DNA from: Proteobacteria bacterium UBA5122
GTDB taxonomy: Bacteria > Pseudomonadota > Gammaproteobacteria > Tenderiales > Tenderiaceae
Reading direction: 5' to 3'
NCBI GenBank assembly: GCA_002415485.1
Contig: DHYU01000056.1
Location: 1-6,263 of the forward strand
DNA length: 6,263 nucleotides
Shown: positions 1 to 5,601 of the stretch, one piece after another
Layout of the letters: the number at the start of each line of letters is the position of its first letter
Numbering within the stretch: position 1 is the stretch's first letter
Program-made: the position numbers and the translations under genes
Notes under the pieces: model-generated
Told to the model about the DNA's origin: nothing
Seen by the model: the letters and a program-made list of their open reading frames with translations, nothing else
The model's database searches: none

Positions 1-22
1 CTCTATGAAAGTGGGGGCGATT

Positions 23-56
23 CAAGTAGCCTGGATGAAGCGAAGCGGAATCCGGG
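23..56 (+). repeat. REP hairpin, left end of RAYT unit
   Basis: A GTAG tetranucleotide (26-29) is followed by a hairpin. CCTGGAT (30-36) pairs with ATCCGGG (50-56) with one T-G wobble, around a GA-rich loop. GTAG plus an imperfect palindrome is the form recognised by REP-associated transposases. An inverted copy lies at 599-632 with 32 of 34 bases matching, so the RAYT gene is bracketed by two REPs in opposite orientation. Confidence 0.85.
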
Positions 57-69
57 TTAAACTCCTAGA

Positions 70-552
70 ATGGTCCAATATCATCGAAGCCTAACTCCAG
101 GCGGCACCTTCTTTACCGTCAACCTGCGAAACCGCTCGTCAAATCACCTTGTAACCTATATTGACCAACTACGCGCCAGCTTTAGGCAAGCCAAAAAACA
201 GATGCCATTTGAAGTTGTCGCGGTGGTTATACTACCCGACCACTTACACGCTGTTTTTCGACTTCCTGAAAATGATGCTGACTACCCATCTCGGTGGCGG
301 ATGATCAAAAGTCACTTTAGCCGGTCACTCGTCAAAATAGACATCGATCTCGATAGGAATAAAAAAGGTGAGATAAACCTTTGGCAACGCCGCTATTGGG
401 AACACCAGATTCGCGACGACAAAGATCTACAAGCGCATATTGATTATATCCATTTCAACCCGGTCAAACACGGCCATGTGGAAAATGTCACGGATTGGCC
501 TTATTCATCATTCCATCGTTATGTTCGACTAGGCATATATGACGATGACTGA
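70..552 (+). CDS. REP-associated tyrosine transposase (RAYT, Y1/HUH nuclease), C-terminally truncated
   Basis: Single-strand DNA endonuclease of the Y1 transposase (IS200/IS605-related) superfamily; family members cut and mobilise REP hairpins. The 160-residue product opens with the family-typical PGGTFFTVNL (10-19). It has the HUH motif as PDHLHAVF (H58, H60) and the catalytic tyrosine in DYIHFNPVKHG (Y126), so both active-site elements are present. The start at 70 fits the family N terminus, although no good Shine-Dalgarno sequence precedes it. The frame ends at TGA 550-552, where the near-identical copy at 3177-3179 has TGG and continues 14 more codons (WGHHVPKHVNGAFG-E, stop at 3222-3224). 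Family members usually have a tryptophan after this Y-x-x-D segment, so the stop looks like a nonsense mutation. The same 14 codons remain intact downstream in this copy up to TAA 595-597. Whether the truncated enzyme works is unknown. REP hairpins flank the gene on both sides. Confidence 0.9.
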   Translation: MVQYHRSLTPGGTFFTVNLRNRSSNHLVTYIDQLRASFRQAKKQMPFEVVAVVILPDHLHAVFRLPENDADYPSRWRMIKSHFSRSLVKIDIDLDRNKKGEINLWQRRYWEHQIRDDKDLQAHIDYIHFNPVKHGHVENVTDWPYSSFHRYVRLGIYDDD

Positions 553-634
553 GGGCATCATGTGCCTAAACATGTCAATGGCGCATTTGGAGAATAACCC
601 CGGATTCCACTTCGTTTCATCCAGGCTACTTGCT
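300..634 (+). repeat. 335-bp direct repeat, copy 1 (RAYT 3' part plus distal REP)
   Basis: This stretch recurs at 2927-3261 at a constant offset of 2627, without indels. I find two differences: G324 versus T2951 (synonymous, CGG/CGT arginine) and A552 versus G3179 (TGA versus TGG). It covers RAYT codons 78 to the end and the distal REP. The repeats are in direct orientation and enclose the IS3 remnant and the SLC13 gene. Confidence 0.97.
599..632 (-). repeat. REP hairpin, right end of RAYT unit
   Basis: Read on the minus strand this is CAAGTAG (632-626) followed by CCTGGAT and, after a GA-rich loop, ATCCGGG (605-599). It is the inverted partner of the REP at 23-56. The last seven bases on the plus strand, CTACTTG (626-632), are directly duplicated at 633-639, at the junction with the IS3 remnant. 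Confidence 0.85.
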
Positions 635-642
635 ACTTGCTG

Positions 643-738
643 TTCGAGTACATTGAGATCTTCTATAACAGACATAGACGGCATTCGTATCTGGGCTATA
701 TCAGTCCAGCGGAATATGAGGCTAGATATGCCTCTTAA
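643..738 (+). pseudogene. IS3-family transposase (OrfB) C-terminal remnant
   Basis: In the frame ending at TAA 736-738 the sequence reads FEYIEIFYNRHRRHSYLGY followed by ISPAEYEARYAS. This is the characteristic C terminus of IS3-family OrfB integrases: the F-Y-N-x-x-R-x-H-S-x-L-G-Y-x-S-P-x-x-[FY]-E signature. Only about 32 codons survive. The catalytic DDE core and OrfA are absent, and the homology stops at the RAYT/REP boundary near 640. The downstream sequence to about 769 matches an IS3 right end. I infer that the rest was lost by deletion or replaced when the RAYT unit arrived. The fragment is not functional. Confidence 0.85.
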
Positions 739-741
739 TTA

Positions 742-769
742 AACCGTCCGTTTTATTGGGGGAACGTCA
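742..769 (+). mobile_element. Probable right terminus of the degraded IS3-family element
   Basis: Directly after the transposase stop comes ACCGTCCGTTTTATTGGGGG, then a few bases to a terminal TCA. This is the usual arrangement of an IS3-family right end: a short gap after OrfB, a pyrimidine-rich then G-rich inverted repeat, and a CA-3' terminus. No left end is visible in the window, so the exact boundary cannot be confirmed. Confidence 0.5.
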
Positions 770-855
770 CAATATTAATCGGGGCTAAACCTTGGGGTAA
801 AAAGCCAAAAACATAAACCTAAATATATTTGGTACTCCGATAGTTTGTAGTATGT

Positions 856-2631
856 CTATATATTATTTAGCGGATACAAAAGATATATAGCTAAAATACT
901 GGTTATGCCTATAACTATATTCATCGGTATGCCTACTCTTAAAAAATCACTAAAACGATAATGTCCTGGACCCTGTACCATCAAGTTTGTTTGATAGCCG
1001 ATAGGTGTAGCAAAACTTGCTGACGCTGCCATCATAATGGCAAAAACAAATGGCTCTTGGTTAAGATTCATTTTATCGGTCATATCTAATACGATGGGTA
1101 GCATTAATATTGCTGCGGCGTTGTTAGAAATTATCTCGGTTAAAATAGAAATAGTTATATAAGTTAATATAAGAATTAACAAAGCCTCACCGCCGCTTAA
1201 ATTTATTACATTATTAGCGATAACGTTGGTTACACCGGTTTTTGTCAGTGCGGTTCCTAGTGCAAATGAGGCGGCAATAGTTAATAAAACGCTTAAATCT
1301 AAGCTTTTTTGGCCTTGGCTAGCAGAGCAGCAGCCGGTGAGTATCATTGCGGCTGCGCCCAATAACGCTGCGTTAAACATGGAGGTAATTTCAAATCCGG
1401 CCAAAACAATTATGGCGGCCATTATTCCCCAAGCTAGATGGGCCCGTTGATGTCGAGGTGGCTCGCTATCAAGATCATTAATTAGTAAAAAATCTTTGTT
1501 GTATCGTTGTCTGCTTATAAAAGCAGGCCTGGCTTCTAATAACAAAGTGTCACCGGCTTGTAATTGAATTCTGCCGAGATTGCCGGTGACTCTCTCTCCA
1601 TTGCGAGCAACAGCGAGTACTACTGCGCCATATCTAGACCTAAACTTAGAATCGCGTATGGTTTCACCAAGACATTCGCAATGAGGGGAAACAACGGCTT
1701 CAACTAAACGTCTCTCACTTTCATGGCCGGATAATCGTGGTTCACCTTCATGGGTTGAAGGAACTAGTCCGTTTATACGCAACAGATCGGAAATTGCTTG
1801 GGTGTCACCTGCAAAAACTAATCTATCTCCTCCTTGTAGAATTTCGTCTGGAGTTACGGCGGTAATTACATGATTGTTACGTTCTATTTCTACTAGGTAC
1901 ACGCGTTTTAAATTGCGTAGACCTGCTTGTTGGATGGTTTTGCCCACGAGTGGTCCATTGATAGCCACAGCTATTTCAAGGGTAAACTCGCGCATTTTTT
2001 CCGCCAGTGGTTCGTTGCGATAATTTGGTAGAGCACGCGGAAACCACCAAAGCATAAAGACTACGCCGATAATTGCGACTGGAAGTGCGATAGGTGTGAT
2101 AGAAAAAAGTGAAAAACTGGGGTTACCGGTTAGACTTTGATATTGACCATTGACTACTAAATTTGTGCTGGTACCGATGAGAGTTATGGTGCCACCTAGT
2201 ATTGCTGCATAGCTTAGAGGAATCATTAACTTTGACGGGGAGATATCGATTTTTTTTGCTAGCGTGTTTATAGCTGGAATTAAAGTGGCGACCAAAGGTG
2301 TGTTGTTTATAAATCCACTAAGGGAAACTACGGGCAAAATGATGCGTGCTTGTGCTTTGCGTGTGGTTTTTGGGTGGCCAAGTACGTGGTTAACCAATAA
2401 TTCTATACCCCCGGAAGCGTGAATTCCAGCGGCCACAACAAACATGGCCGCGACGGTGATTAAACCCTCATTGGCAAATCCGAGTAGAGCTTCTTTTGGG
2501 GTGAGGATTCCTATAACACTTAAGATTGTCAAGGCAGCCATTAGCACTAAATGAGAGCCTATGCGAGTAGTGGCTAAGATTACAAGTACGGACAATGTTA
2601 AGACGAGGGTAAACCAGCCTTGCCACTCCAT
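856..2631 (-). CDS. SLC13/DASS-family permease with two TrkA-C (RCK_C) domains
   Basis: Inner-membrane secondary transporter of the divalent-anion:Na+ symporter (SLC13/CitT) superfamily, 591 residues. Hydrophobic segments fill about 5-200 and 398-588. Between them lies a soluble insert of two TrkA-C-like domains (about 214-290 and 303-386; compare LQGGDRLVFAG 265-275 and LQAGDTLLLEA 357-367). This architecture is that of E. coli YfbS and algal/bacterial SAC1/SLT-type sulfate transporters. The two pseudo-symmetric substrate and Na+ motifs are intact: INNTP (108-112) with GTSTN (153-157), and SNNAA (502-506) with GYQTN (545-549). Substrate cannot be read from sequence; sulfate or a di-/tricarboxylate is possible. 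The TrkA-C pair suggests allosteric control by a small ligand. The start is supported by AAAAGGA (2644-2638) six bases upstream of ATG. The gene stands alone between the two RAYT copies. Confidence 0.92.
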   Translation of the reverse strand: MEWQGWFTLVLTLSVLVILATTRIGSHLVLMAALTILSVIGILTPKEALLGFANEGLITVAAMFVVAAGIHASGGIELLVNHVLGHPKTTRKAQARIILPVVSLSGFINNTPLVATLIPAINTLAKKIDISPSKLMIPLSYAAILGGTITLIGTSTNLVVNGQYQSLTGNPSFSLFSITPIALPVAIIGVVFMLWWFPRALPNYRNEPLAEKMREFTLEIAVAINGPLVGKTIQQAGLRNLKRVYLVEIERNNHVITAVTPDEILQGGDRLVFAGDTQAISDLLRINGLVPSTHEGEPRLSGHESERRLVEAVVSPHCECLGETIRDSKFRSRYGAVVLAVARNGERVTGNLGRIQLQAGDTLLLEARPAFISRQRYNKDFLLINDLDSEPPRHQRAHLAWGIMAAIIVLAGFEITSMFNAALLGAAAMILTGCCSASQGQKSLDLSVLLTIAASFALGTALTKTGVTNVIANNVINLSGGEALLILILTYITISILTEIISNNAAAILMLPIVLDMTDKMNLNQEPFVFAIMMAASASFATPIGYQTNLMVQGPGHYRFSDFLRVGIPMNIVIGITSILAIYLLYPLNNI

Positions 2632-2926
2632 TGATGTTCCTTTTGGATAAAACTAAGATGAAAAAGGCAAATATTTATTAACTATTATAAATTTTCAAAG
2701 TTAGACTTTTGAACTAGTCTAGAAGCTACGCACAAGAAAGCTAGCGAACTATAAACCGCGTAAGTGTGAAAATCTAGATAAATCCGAATTTGGTTGTTAG
2801 ATATAGTTTACTCAGAAAAAATCGTAGTTTTTTCGTATATGTATGTAAAAATAAATTATGTATGGCGTGTACCAAAGTTTTACCAATTAAGTATCAAATT
2901 ATATTAATCATGGCGTTTGAATATCA
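2632..2926. other. AT-rich intergenic region, no gene seen
   Basis: This 295-bp AT-rich stretch holds the SLC13 promoter candidate and ribosome-binding site on the minus strand. On the plus strand a frame is open from ATG 2790 into the truncated RAYT copy. Its first ~46 residues show no similarity to RAYT or to anything I recognise. I see no REP at the 5' edge of the second RAYT copy. Confidence 0.6.
2684..2713 (-). promoter_or_regulatory. Candidate sigma70 promoter for the SLC13 gene
   Basis: Reading the minus strand, TTCAAA (2713-2708, 4/6 match to the -35 consensus) is followed after 18 bp by a perfect TATAAT (2689-2684). The transcription start would be near 2677, about 45 bases before the ATG. 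The -35 lies in the loop of an inverted repeat, TAGACT (2702-2707) / AGTCTA (2716-2721), which could be an operator. The surrounding AT-richness makes chance matches more likely. Confidence 0.45.
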
Positions 2927-3224
2927 GATGATCAAAAGTCACTTTAGCCGTTCACTCGTCAAAATAGACATCGATCTCGATAGGAATAAAAAAGGTGAGA
3001 TAAACCTTTGGCAACGCCGCTATTGGGAACACCAGATTCGCGACGACAAAGATCTACAAGCGCATATTGATTATATCCATTTCAACCCGGTCAAACACGG
3101 CCATGTGGAAAATGTCACGGATTGGCCTTATTCATCATTCCATCGTTATGTTCGACTAGGCATATATGACGATGACTGGGGGCATCATGTGCCTAAACAT
3201 GTCAATGGCGCATTTGGAGAATAA
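2927..3224 (+). pseudogene. 5'-truncated RAYT copy (lacks HUH motif, retains intact 3' end)
   Basis: Homology to the first RAYT begins at 2927/2928 (codon 78, MIKSHFSRSL) and runs to TAA 3222-3224. It includes catalytic-tyrosine block DYIHFNPVKHG and the natural C terminus DDDWGHHVPKHVNGAFGE that the first copy has lost. The first 77 residues, including the metal-binding HLH, are missing, so it cannot be a nuclease. The reading frame stays open upstream into unrelated AT-rich sequence, with in-frame ATGs at 2790 and 2910. Neither has a convincing ribosome-binding site. Near-identity with copy 1 implies a recent duplication or gene conversion. It could in principle be expressed as a short REP-binding fragment, but there is no direct evidence for this. 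Confidence 0.88.
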
Positions 3225-3225
3225 C

Positions 3226-3259
3226 CCCGGATTCCACTTCGTTTCATCCAGGCTACTTG
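3226..3259 (-). repeat. REP hairpin after truncated RAYT copy
   Basis: Base-for-base the same as the REP at 599-632: GTAG foot on the minus strand (3256-3253), stem CCTGGAT/ATCCGGG. It has no inverted partner at the left of this copy. It is therefore a single REP attached to a gene fragment. Confidence 0.85.
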
Positions 3260-3343
3260 CTTAGTTAACAGAGATATATGACAAAGCAAAGTGAGTCGTG
3301 AACTTTTACTCAGTTTTTTCCACATTTGCTTTTTGATAAGCAA

Positions 3344-3365
3344 CTGGGAGTTATGTAACTCCCAG
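3344..3365 (-). terminator. Hairpin downstream of the coiled-coil gene, possible terminator
   Basis: CTGGGAGTTA (3344-3353) and TAACTCCCAG (3356-3365) form a perfect palindromic pair with a very tight loop, 13 bases past the TAA of the minus-strand gene. A second, weaker hairpin, TTGCTT/AAGCAA (about 3326-3342), follows. No clear T-tract follows the strong stem on the minus strand. It may be an imperfect intrinsic terminator or a 3'-end stabiliser. Confidence 0.5.
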
Positions 3366-3378
3366 CCTAAGGTAACGC

Positions 3379-4362
3379 TTAGTTTATTCTTACGCACCGA
3401 ACCCTAGCGGTTCCAGTTACACCTGATGTGCCACCAGAGGCATTATTAACAAAGTACGCTCTCCAGCCGAAGGTACCTTGTGGCCCGACGGATGTAACGG
3501 AAACATTATCACCGGGATTCGTAAAATATCCACCCCCGGTTGCGACGTAGCCATTGGGGCAGAAAGCAGTCACCCCATCATCGCCTCGAGTCAAGCGGTG
3601 TGCCATTCTAAAGCAAACACCCAAAAAGCGTTCAGCACAATAACTTTCCCTATAATGATCGATGTTTATTGTACGTTCTCTAAGGCGTGTCTCTATCTCC
3701 CCGGCGGCATTGGCAACAGCACACTCTAAATGCCCGTCATCATTTACAGCCGTCACAAAAGAACCTGCTGGACAAGAACCAGCGATATCATTTTGTTTAT
3801 TGGCTAGTTGGTTTTGCAAATCGGATATGTTGTTGCTGAGAAAATCGATCAGCGTTCCATTGGCCCTAATATCTGCTAAAGCACTTAACAAACCTGCAGC
3901 GTTGGTGGCAAGCTCCGCTTCCAAGTTGGCCTGCGCCGTTTGTAGTTCACCGATAGCAACGCTTTGATCGCCACTAAGGGCATACAGCGCATCGATTTCC
4001 TCCTGAAGGCGCATCAACTCACTAAAGGCAAATTCGATGTTATAACCATTAACCGTGGCTTGGTCTGCAATTCGCTGCATTTCAGCTAAGATGGCCGTGT
4101 CCGCCTCCTTCAATGCAGCCACCTCTGCTTCCAGCGCGCTGATCTTGCTAGCAAGATCTAACTCCAAGGCATCGATTCTGGCCACGATGGCGTCGTAATT
4201 ATTTCTAATGTCTGTAATATCATTTTTAACTTCTACAATTTGACCGTTGACTTCGACGAAGGGCTTTCCGTTGGGCGTGCCGCCTTTGCCGTTAGCTAAA
4301 ACTGGCGATGTGAATGCAACGCAAAGCGATAAAACGACACATGTTTTTAAAACATTATTCAT
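3379..4362 (-). CDS. Exported coiled-coil protein with cysteine-containing C-terminal domain, function unknown
   Basis: The 327-residue product begins with a Sec signal peptide (K6, hydrophobic 8-19, predicted cleavage after VLA at 21-23). After a short Gly/Pro linker, about 36-193 is alanine- and leucine-rich heptad sequence (for example LDLASKISALEAEVAALKEA), expected to form a long coiled coil. The C-terminal part begins with CPAGSFVTAVNDDGHLEC (197-214) and ends in a beta-rich GGG-x-F...GWRAYF...VRCVRIN segment. Cysteines 197, 214, 242, 250, 268 and 323 could make three disulfides in the periplasm or outside the cell. CPAG...C segments after coiled coils occur in many uncharacterised secreted bacterial proteins. 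A surface stalk or adhesin role is inference only. The start is fixed by AAAAGGAG (4375-4368) five bases before ATG. It appears monocistronic, with a hairpin just after its stop. I do not recognise a named family. Confidence 0.88.
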   Translation of the reverse strand: MNNVLKTCVVLSLCVAFTSPVLANGKGGTPNGKPFVEVNGQIVEVKNDITDIRNNYDAIVARIDALELDLASKISALEAEVAALKEADTAILAEMQRIADQATVNGYNIEFAFSELMRLQEEIDALYALSGDQSVAIGELQTAQANLEAELATNAAGLLSALADIRANGTLIDFLSNNISDLQNQLANKQNDIAGSCPAGSFVTAVNDDGHLECAVANAAGEIETRLRERTINIDHYRESYCAERFLGVCFRMAHRLTRGDDGVTAFCPNGYVATGGGYFTNPGDNVSVTSVGPQGTFGWRAYFVNNASGGTSGVTGTARVRCVRIN

Positions 4363-4521
4363 TACAGCTCCTTTTGTCTGCTTGATTGTTCGTTCCTACA
4401 TGGTGAATCGAATAATTTCTTGCAAAGAAAACTCCTGTTCGACATGCAACTAGGGCATCAATAGCGGTGTCAGTTTAAAACCCAGTGCATGAGGATATAA
4501 ACAGGGCAAATGGAAATGGAG

Positions 4522-4540
4522 CGTTTCCACTATGGAAACG
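4522..4540. repeat. Perfect 7-bp inverted repeat, possible operator or hairpin
   Basis: CGTTTCC (4522-4528) and GGAAACG (4534-4540) flank the 5-base loop ACTAT. A further GGAAA at 4512-4516 gives a third half-site, so two pairings are possible. It lies about 160 bases upstream of the coiled-coil gene start. No T-tract follows on either strand, so a terminator is unlikely; an operator is possible. Confidence 0.5.
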
Positions 4541-4570
4541 GTGATATGAGGAAATTAGCTGTGCTTGCTT

Positions 4571-4615
4571 GGTGTCAGCTGCCTTTCGCTACGCGAGTTG
4601 GAAAGCAACGGCACC
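4571..4615. repeat. Imperfect long inverted repeat (structured element)
   Basis: The arms GGTGTCAGCTGCCTTTC (4571-4587) and GAAAGCAACGGCACC (4601-4615) pair with a few mismatches and bulges. The loop contains a nested TCGC-GTA-GCGA mini-hairpin on the minus strand. It lies about 115 bases past the stop of the merR-like gene. It has no T-tract and does not match the REP at 23-56. Nature unknown. Confidence 0.4.
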
Positions 4616-4731
4616 TCAACCTGTGAAACTTACTGTGTTCTTACTTTATCTCAAGCTGTATTGCTACTAAGAGCATCGCGTAGATATTCAATAATTTGTA
4701 ATACCTTGCTTTTCTTCGTTCTTGTTGAGAG

Positions 4732-5535
4732 TTATTCAATCGGTAGTATTACCTCTGTAATCAATTCCCCCTCTTCAACCTCTGAGGGATTATTTTTGTA
4801 GATCTCCCGCATGGCATCGCGTTGCTGATAACCGTGTTCCTGGCTCCAGGCAAATAGCGAATTATAGGCAAGTCCAAGTTCGTCATAAGAACCTTTGTGA
4901 GTTAGCCAGGCGACATTTCCTCCGGGAATGTCGATGATTTCTGCATCATCCAATTCGGGATATGGTTGTTTAACACCAATACAACCATCAATGACCACAT
5001 TGCCTTGCTTGTCTGGATCGCGGTTGATGCACATGACTGGATCTTCAAAGTCCCGCCCTGTTTTCTGGAGGATTCCGTGTAATTGATAGATGACCCTGCC
5101 ACCATCTTCAATGAGTCTATCCAATGTTGAGGTACACGATAGGCGCGCAACGACATAGGATGGTTCGGTTCGTATGGCGATTTCGTAGGGAATCAGAGCC
5201 CCTTTTTGGCTGATACGCTTTATGGATTGCAGAATATTCTGCTTCCAATTAAGTTCTTTCAATATTCGTGTCTGCTCTAGCTCCAGGAGAGAAGGAAGCT
5301 CGCTCTCATCTGCCGCCAATAATTTTTCAATCGTTGGAATTGCGATATCGAGTGAACGCAGCATGTTTATAAGCACCGCTGTTTTCGCTTGATGTTGTGT
5401 GTAGTATCGATATCCGGTTTCCGGTTCAATGAAAGCGGGTTTTAACAAACCAATTTCATCATAGTGACGCAAGGCCTTAATCGTTAAACGACAGCTTTTA
5501 GAAAAACGGCCGATGGGCATAAGGTTTTCTGACAT
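4732..5535 (-). CDS. MerR-family transcriptional regulator with GyrI-like ligand-binding domain (BmrR-like)
   Basis: DNA-binding regulator of 267 residues. The N-terminal winged helix-turn-helix (about 6-75) contains the MerR hallmarks ALRHYDEIGLLKP (21-33) and PETGYRYY (38-45). A helical dimerisation linker follows (about 80-112). A GyrI-like/AraC effector-binding domain then runs from about 115 to 267, including the WLTHKGSYDELGLAY segment and REIYKNNP, with E244 at the position of the family's conserved ligand-contacting glutamate. In BmrR-like proteins this domain binds hydrophobic cations or drugs and untwists a long-spacer promoter. I chose ATG 5535 rather than the in-frame ATG 5580 because AAAGGGA (5548-5542) sits six bases upstream and the fold begins at residue 6. 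The longer start would add 15 unrelated residues. It follows the VOC gene by 66 bases on the same strand and is probably co-transcribed and autoregulated from the promoter at 6045-6075. Confidence 0.93.
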   Translation of the reverse strand: MSENLMPIGRFSKSCRLTIKALRHYDEIGLLKPAFIEPETGYRYYTQHQAKTAVLINMLRSLDIAIPTIEKLLAADESELPSLLELEQTRILKELNWKQNILQSIKRISQKGALIPYEIAIRTEPSYVVARLSCTSTLDRLIEDGGRVIYQLHGILQKTGRDFEDPVMCINRDPDKQGNVVIDGCIGVKQPYPELDDAEIIDIPGGNVAWLTHKGSYDELGLAYNSLFAWSQEHGYQQRDAMREIYKNNPSEVEEGELITEVILPIE

Positions 5536-5541
5536 CAATGA

Positions 5542-5548
5542 TCCCTTT
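5542..5548 (-). promoter_or_regulatory. Ribosome-binding site fixing the merR-like start
   Basis: AAAGGGA on the minus strand lies six bases upstream of ATG 5535. The alternative ATG at 5580 has only a weak purine run at poor distance. This favours the 267-residue product over the 282-residue one. Confidence 0.6.
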
Positions 5549-5601
5549 CGAGGTCCCTGTATTTCACCAACAACATACATGGGCGTAATGAAAGATAAAC
5601 C

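Larger units (their letters stand above)
2927..3261 (+). repeat. 335-bp direct repeat, copy 2
   Basis: Partner of 300-634 with 333/335 identical bases. Identity starts abruptly at 2927: the flanking base 2926 is A where copy 1 has G at 299, and nothing upstream aligns. It ends five bases past the CTAC foot of the REP: copy 1 continues ACTTGCTG and copy 2 continues TAGTTAAC. The right boundary thus nearly coincides with the REP end, while the left boundary is inside the gene. Confidence 0.97.
4363..4731. other. 369-bp intergenic region with two hairpins, no gene seen
   Basis: The region separates two minus-strand genes and contains the upstream sequence of the coiled-coil gene and the 3' flank of the merR-like gene. 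I find no convincing coding sequence on either strand. It contains a perfect 7-bp hairpin (4522-4540) and a longer imperfect one (4571-4615), described separately. No strong sigma70 promoter with a good -35/-10 pair was found for the coiled-coil gene. Confidence 0.6.

Noticed and set aside
539..742. Open plus-strand frame across the REP and IS3 remnant
   Set aside because: It overlaps the RAYT end, reads through the REP hairpin and is out of frame with the recognisable IS3 OrfB C terminus. It has no coding signature of its own.
1226..1450. Plus-strand frame inside the SLC13 gene
   Set aside because: Antisense shadow of a well-supported transporter gene, with no ribosome-binding site.
3290..3320. 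Plus-strand terminator after the truncated RAYT (TGAGT...ACTCA then T-run)
   Set aside because: The stem is only about 5 bp with a long loop; the T-run alone is not enough in AT-rich sequence.
3185..3397. Minus-strand frame through the REP, reading ...VAWMKRSGIRG...
   Set aside because: This peptide is the familiar translation of a REP hairpin, often mis-annotated as a hypothetical protein. It also overlaps the coiled-coil gene end.
3478..3967. Two plus-strand frames inside the coiled-coil gene
   Set aside because: Shadows of the minus-strand gene, which has a signal peptide, good ribosome-binding site and a coherent fold.
4648..4731. In-frame extension after the merR-like stop (27 open codons ending ...SSNTA)
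   Set aside because: The protein already ends at the normal GyrI-domain C terminus. An open run of this length is expected by chance, so no readthrough or frameshift needs to be invoked.
4565..4801. Plus-strand frame in the intergenic region overlapping the merR-like gene end
   Set aside because: No ribosome-binding site, serine/leucine-rich low-information sequence, and overlap with a firmly supported gene on the other strand.
5533..5580. Longer N terminus of the MerR-like protein from ATG 5580
   Set aside because: It would add 15 residues outside the MerR fold and lacks a good ribosome-binding site, whereas ATG 5535 has one at ideal spacing.
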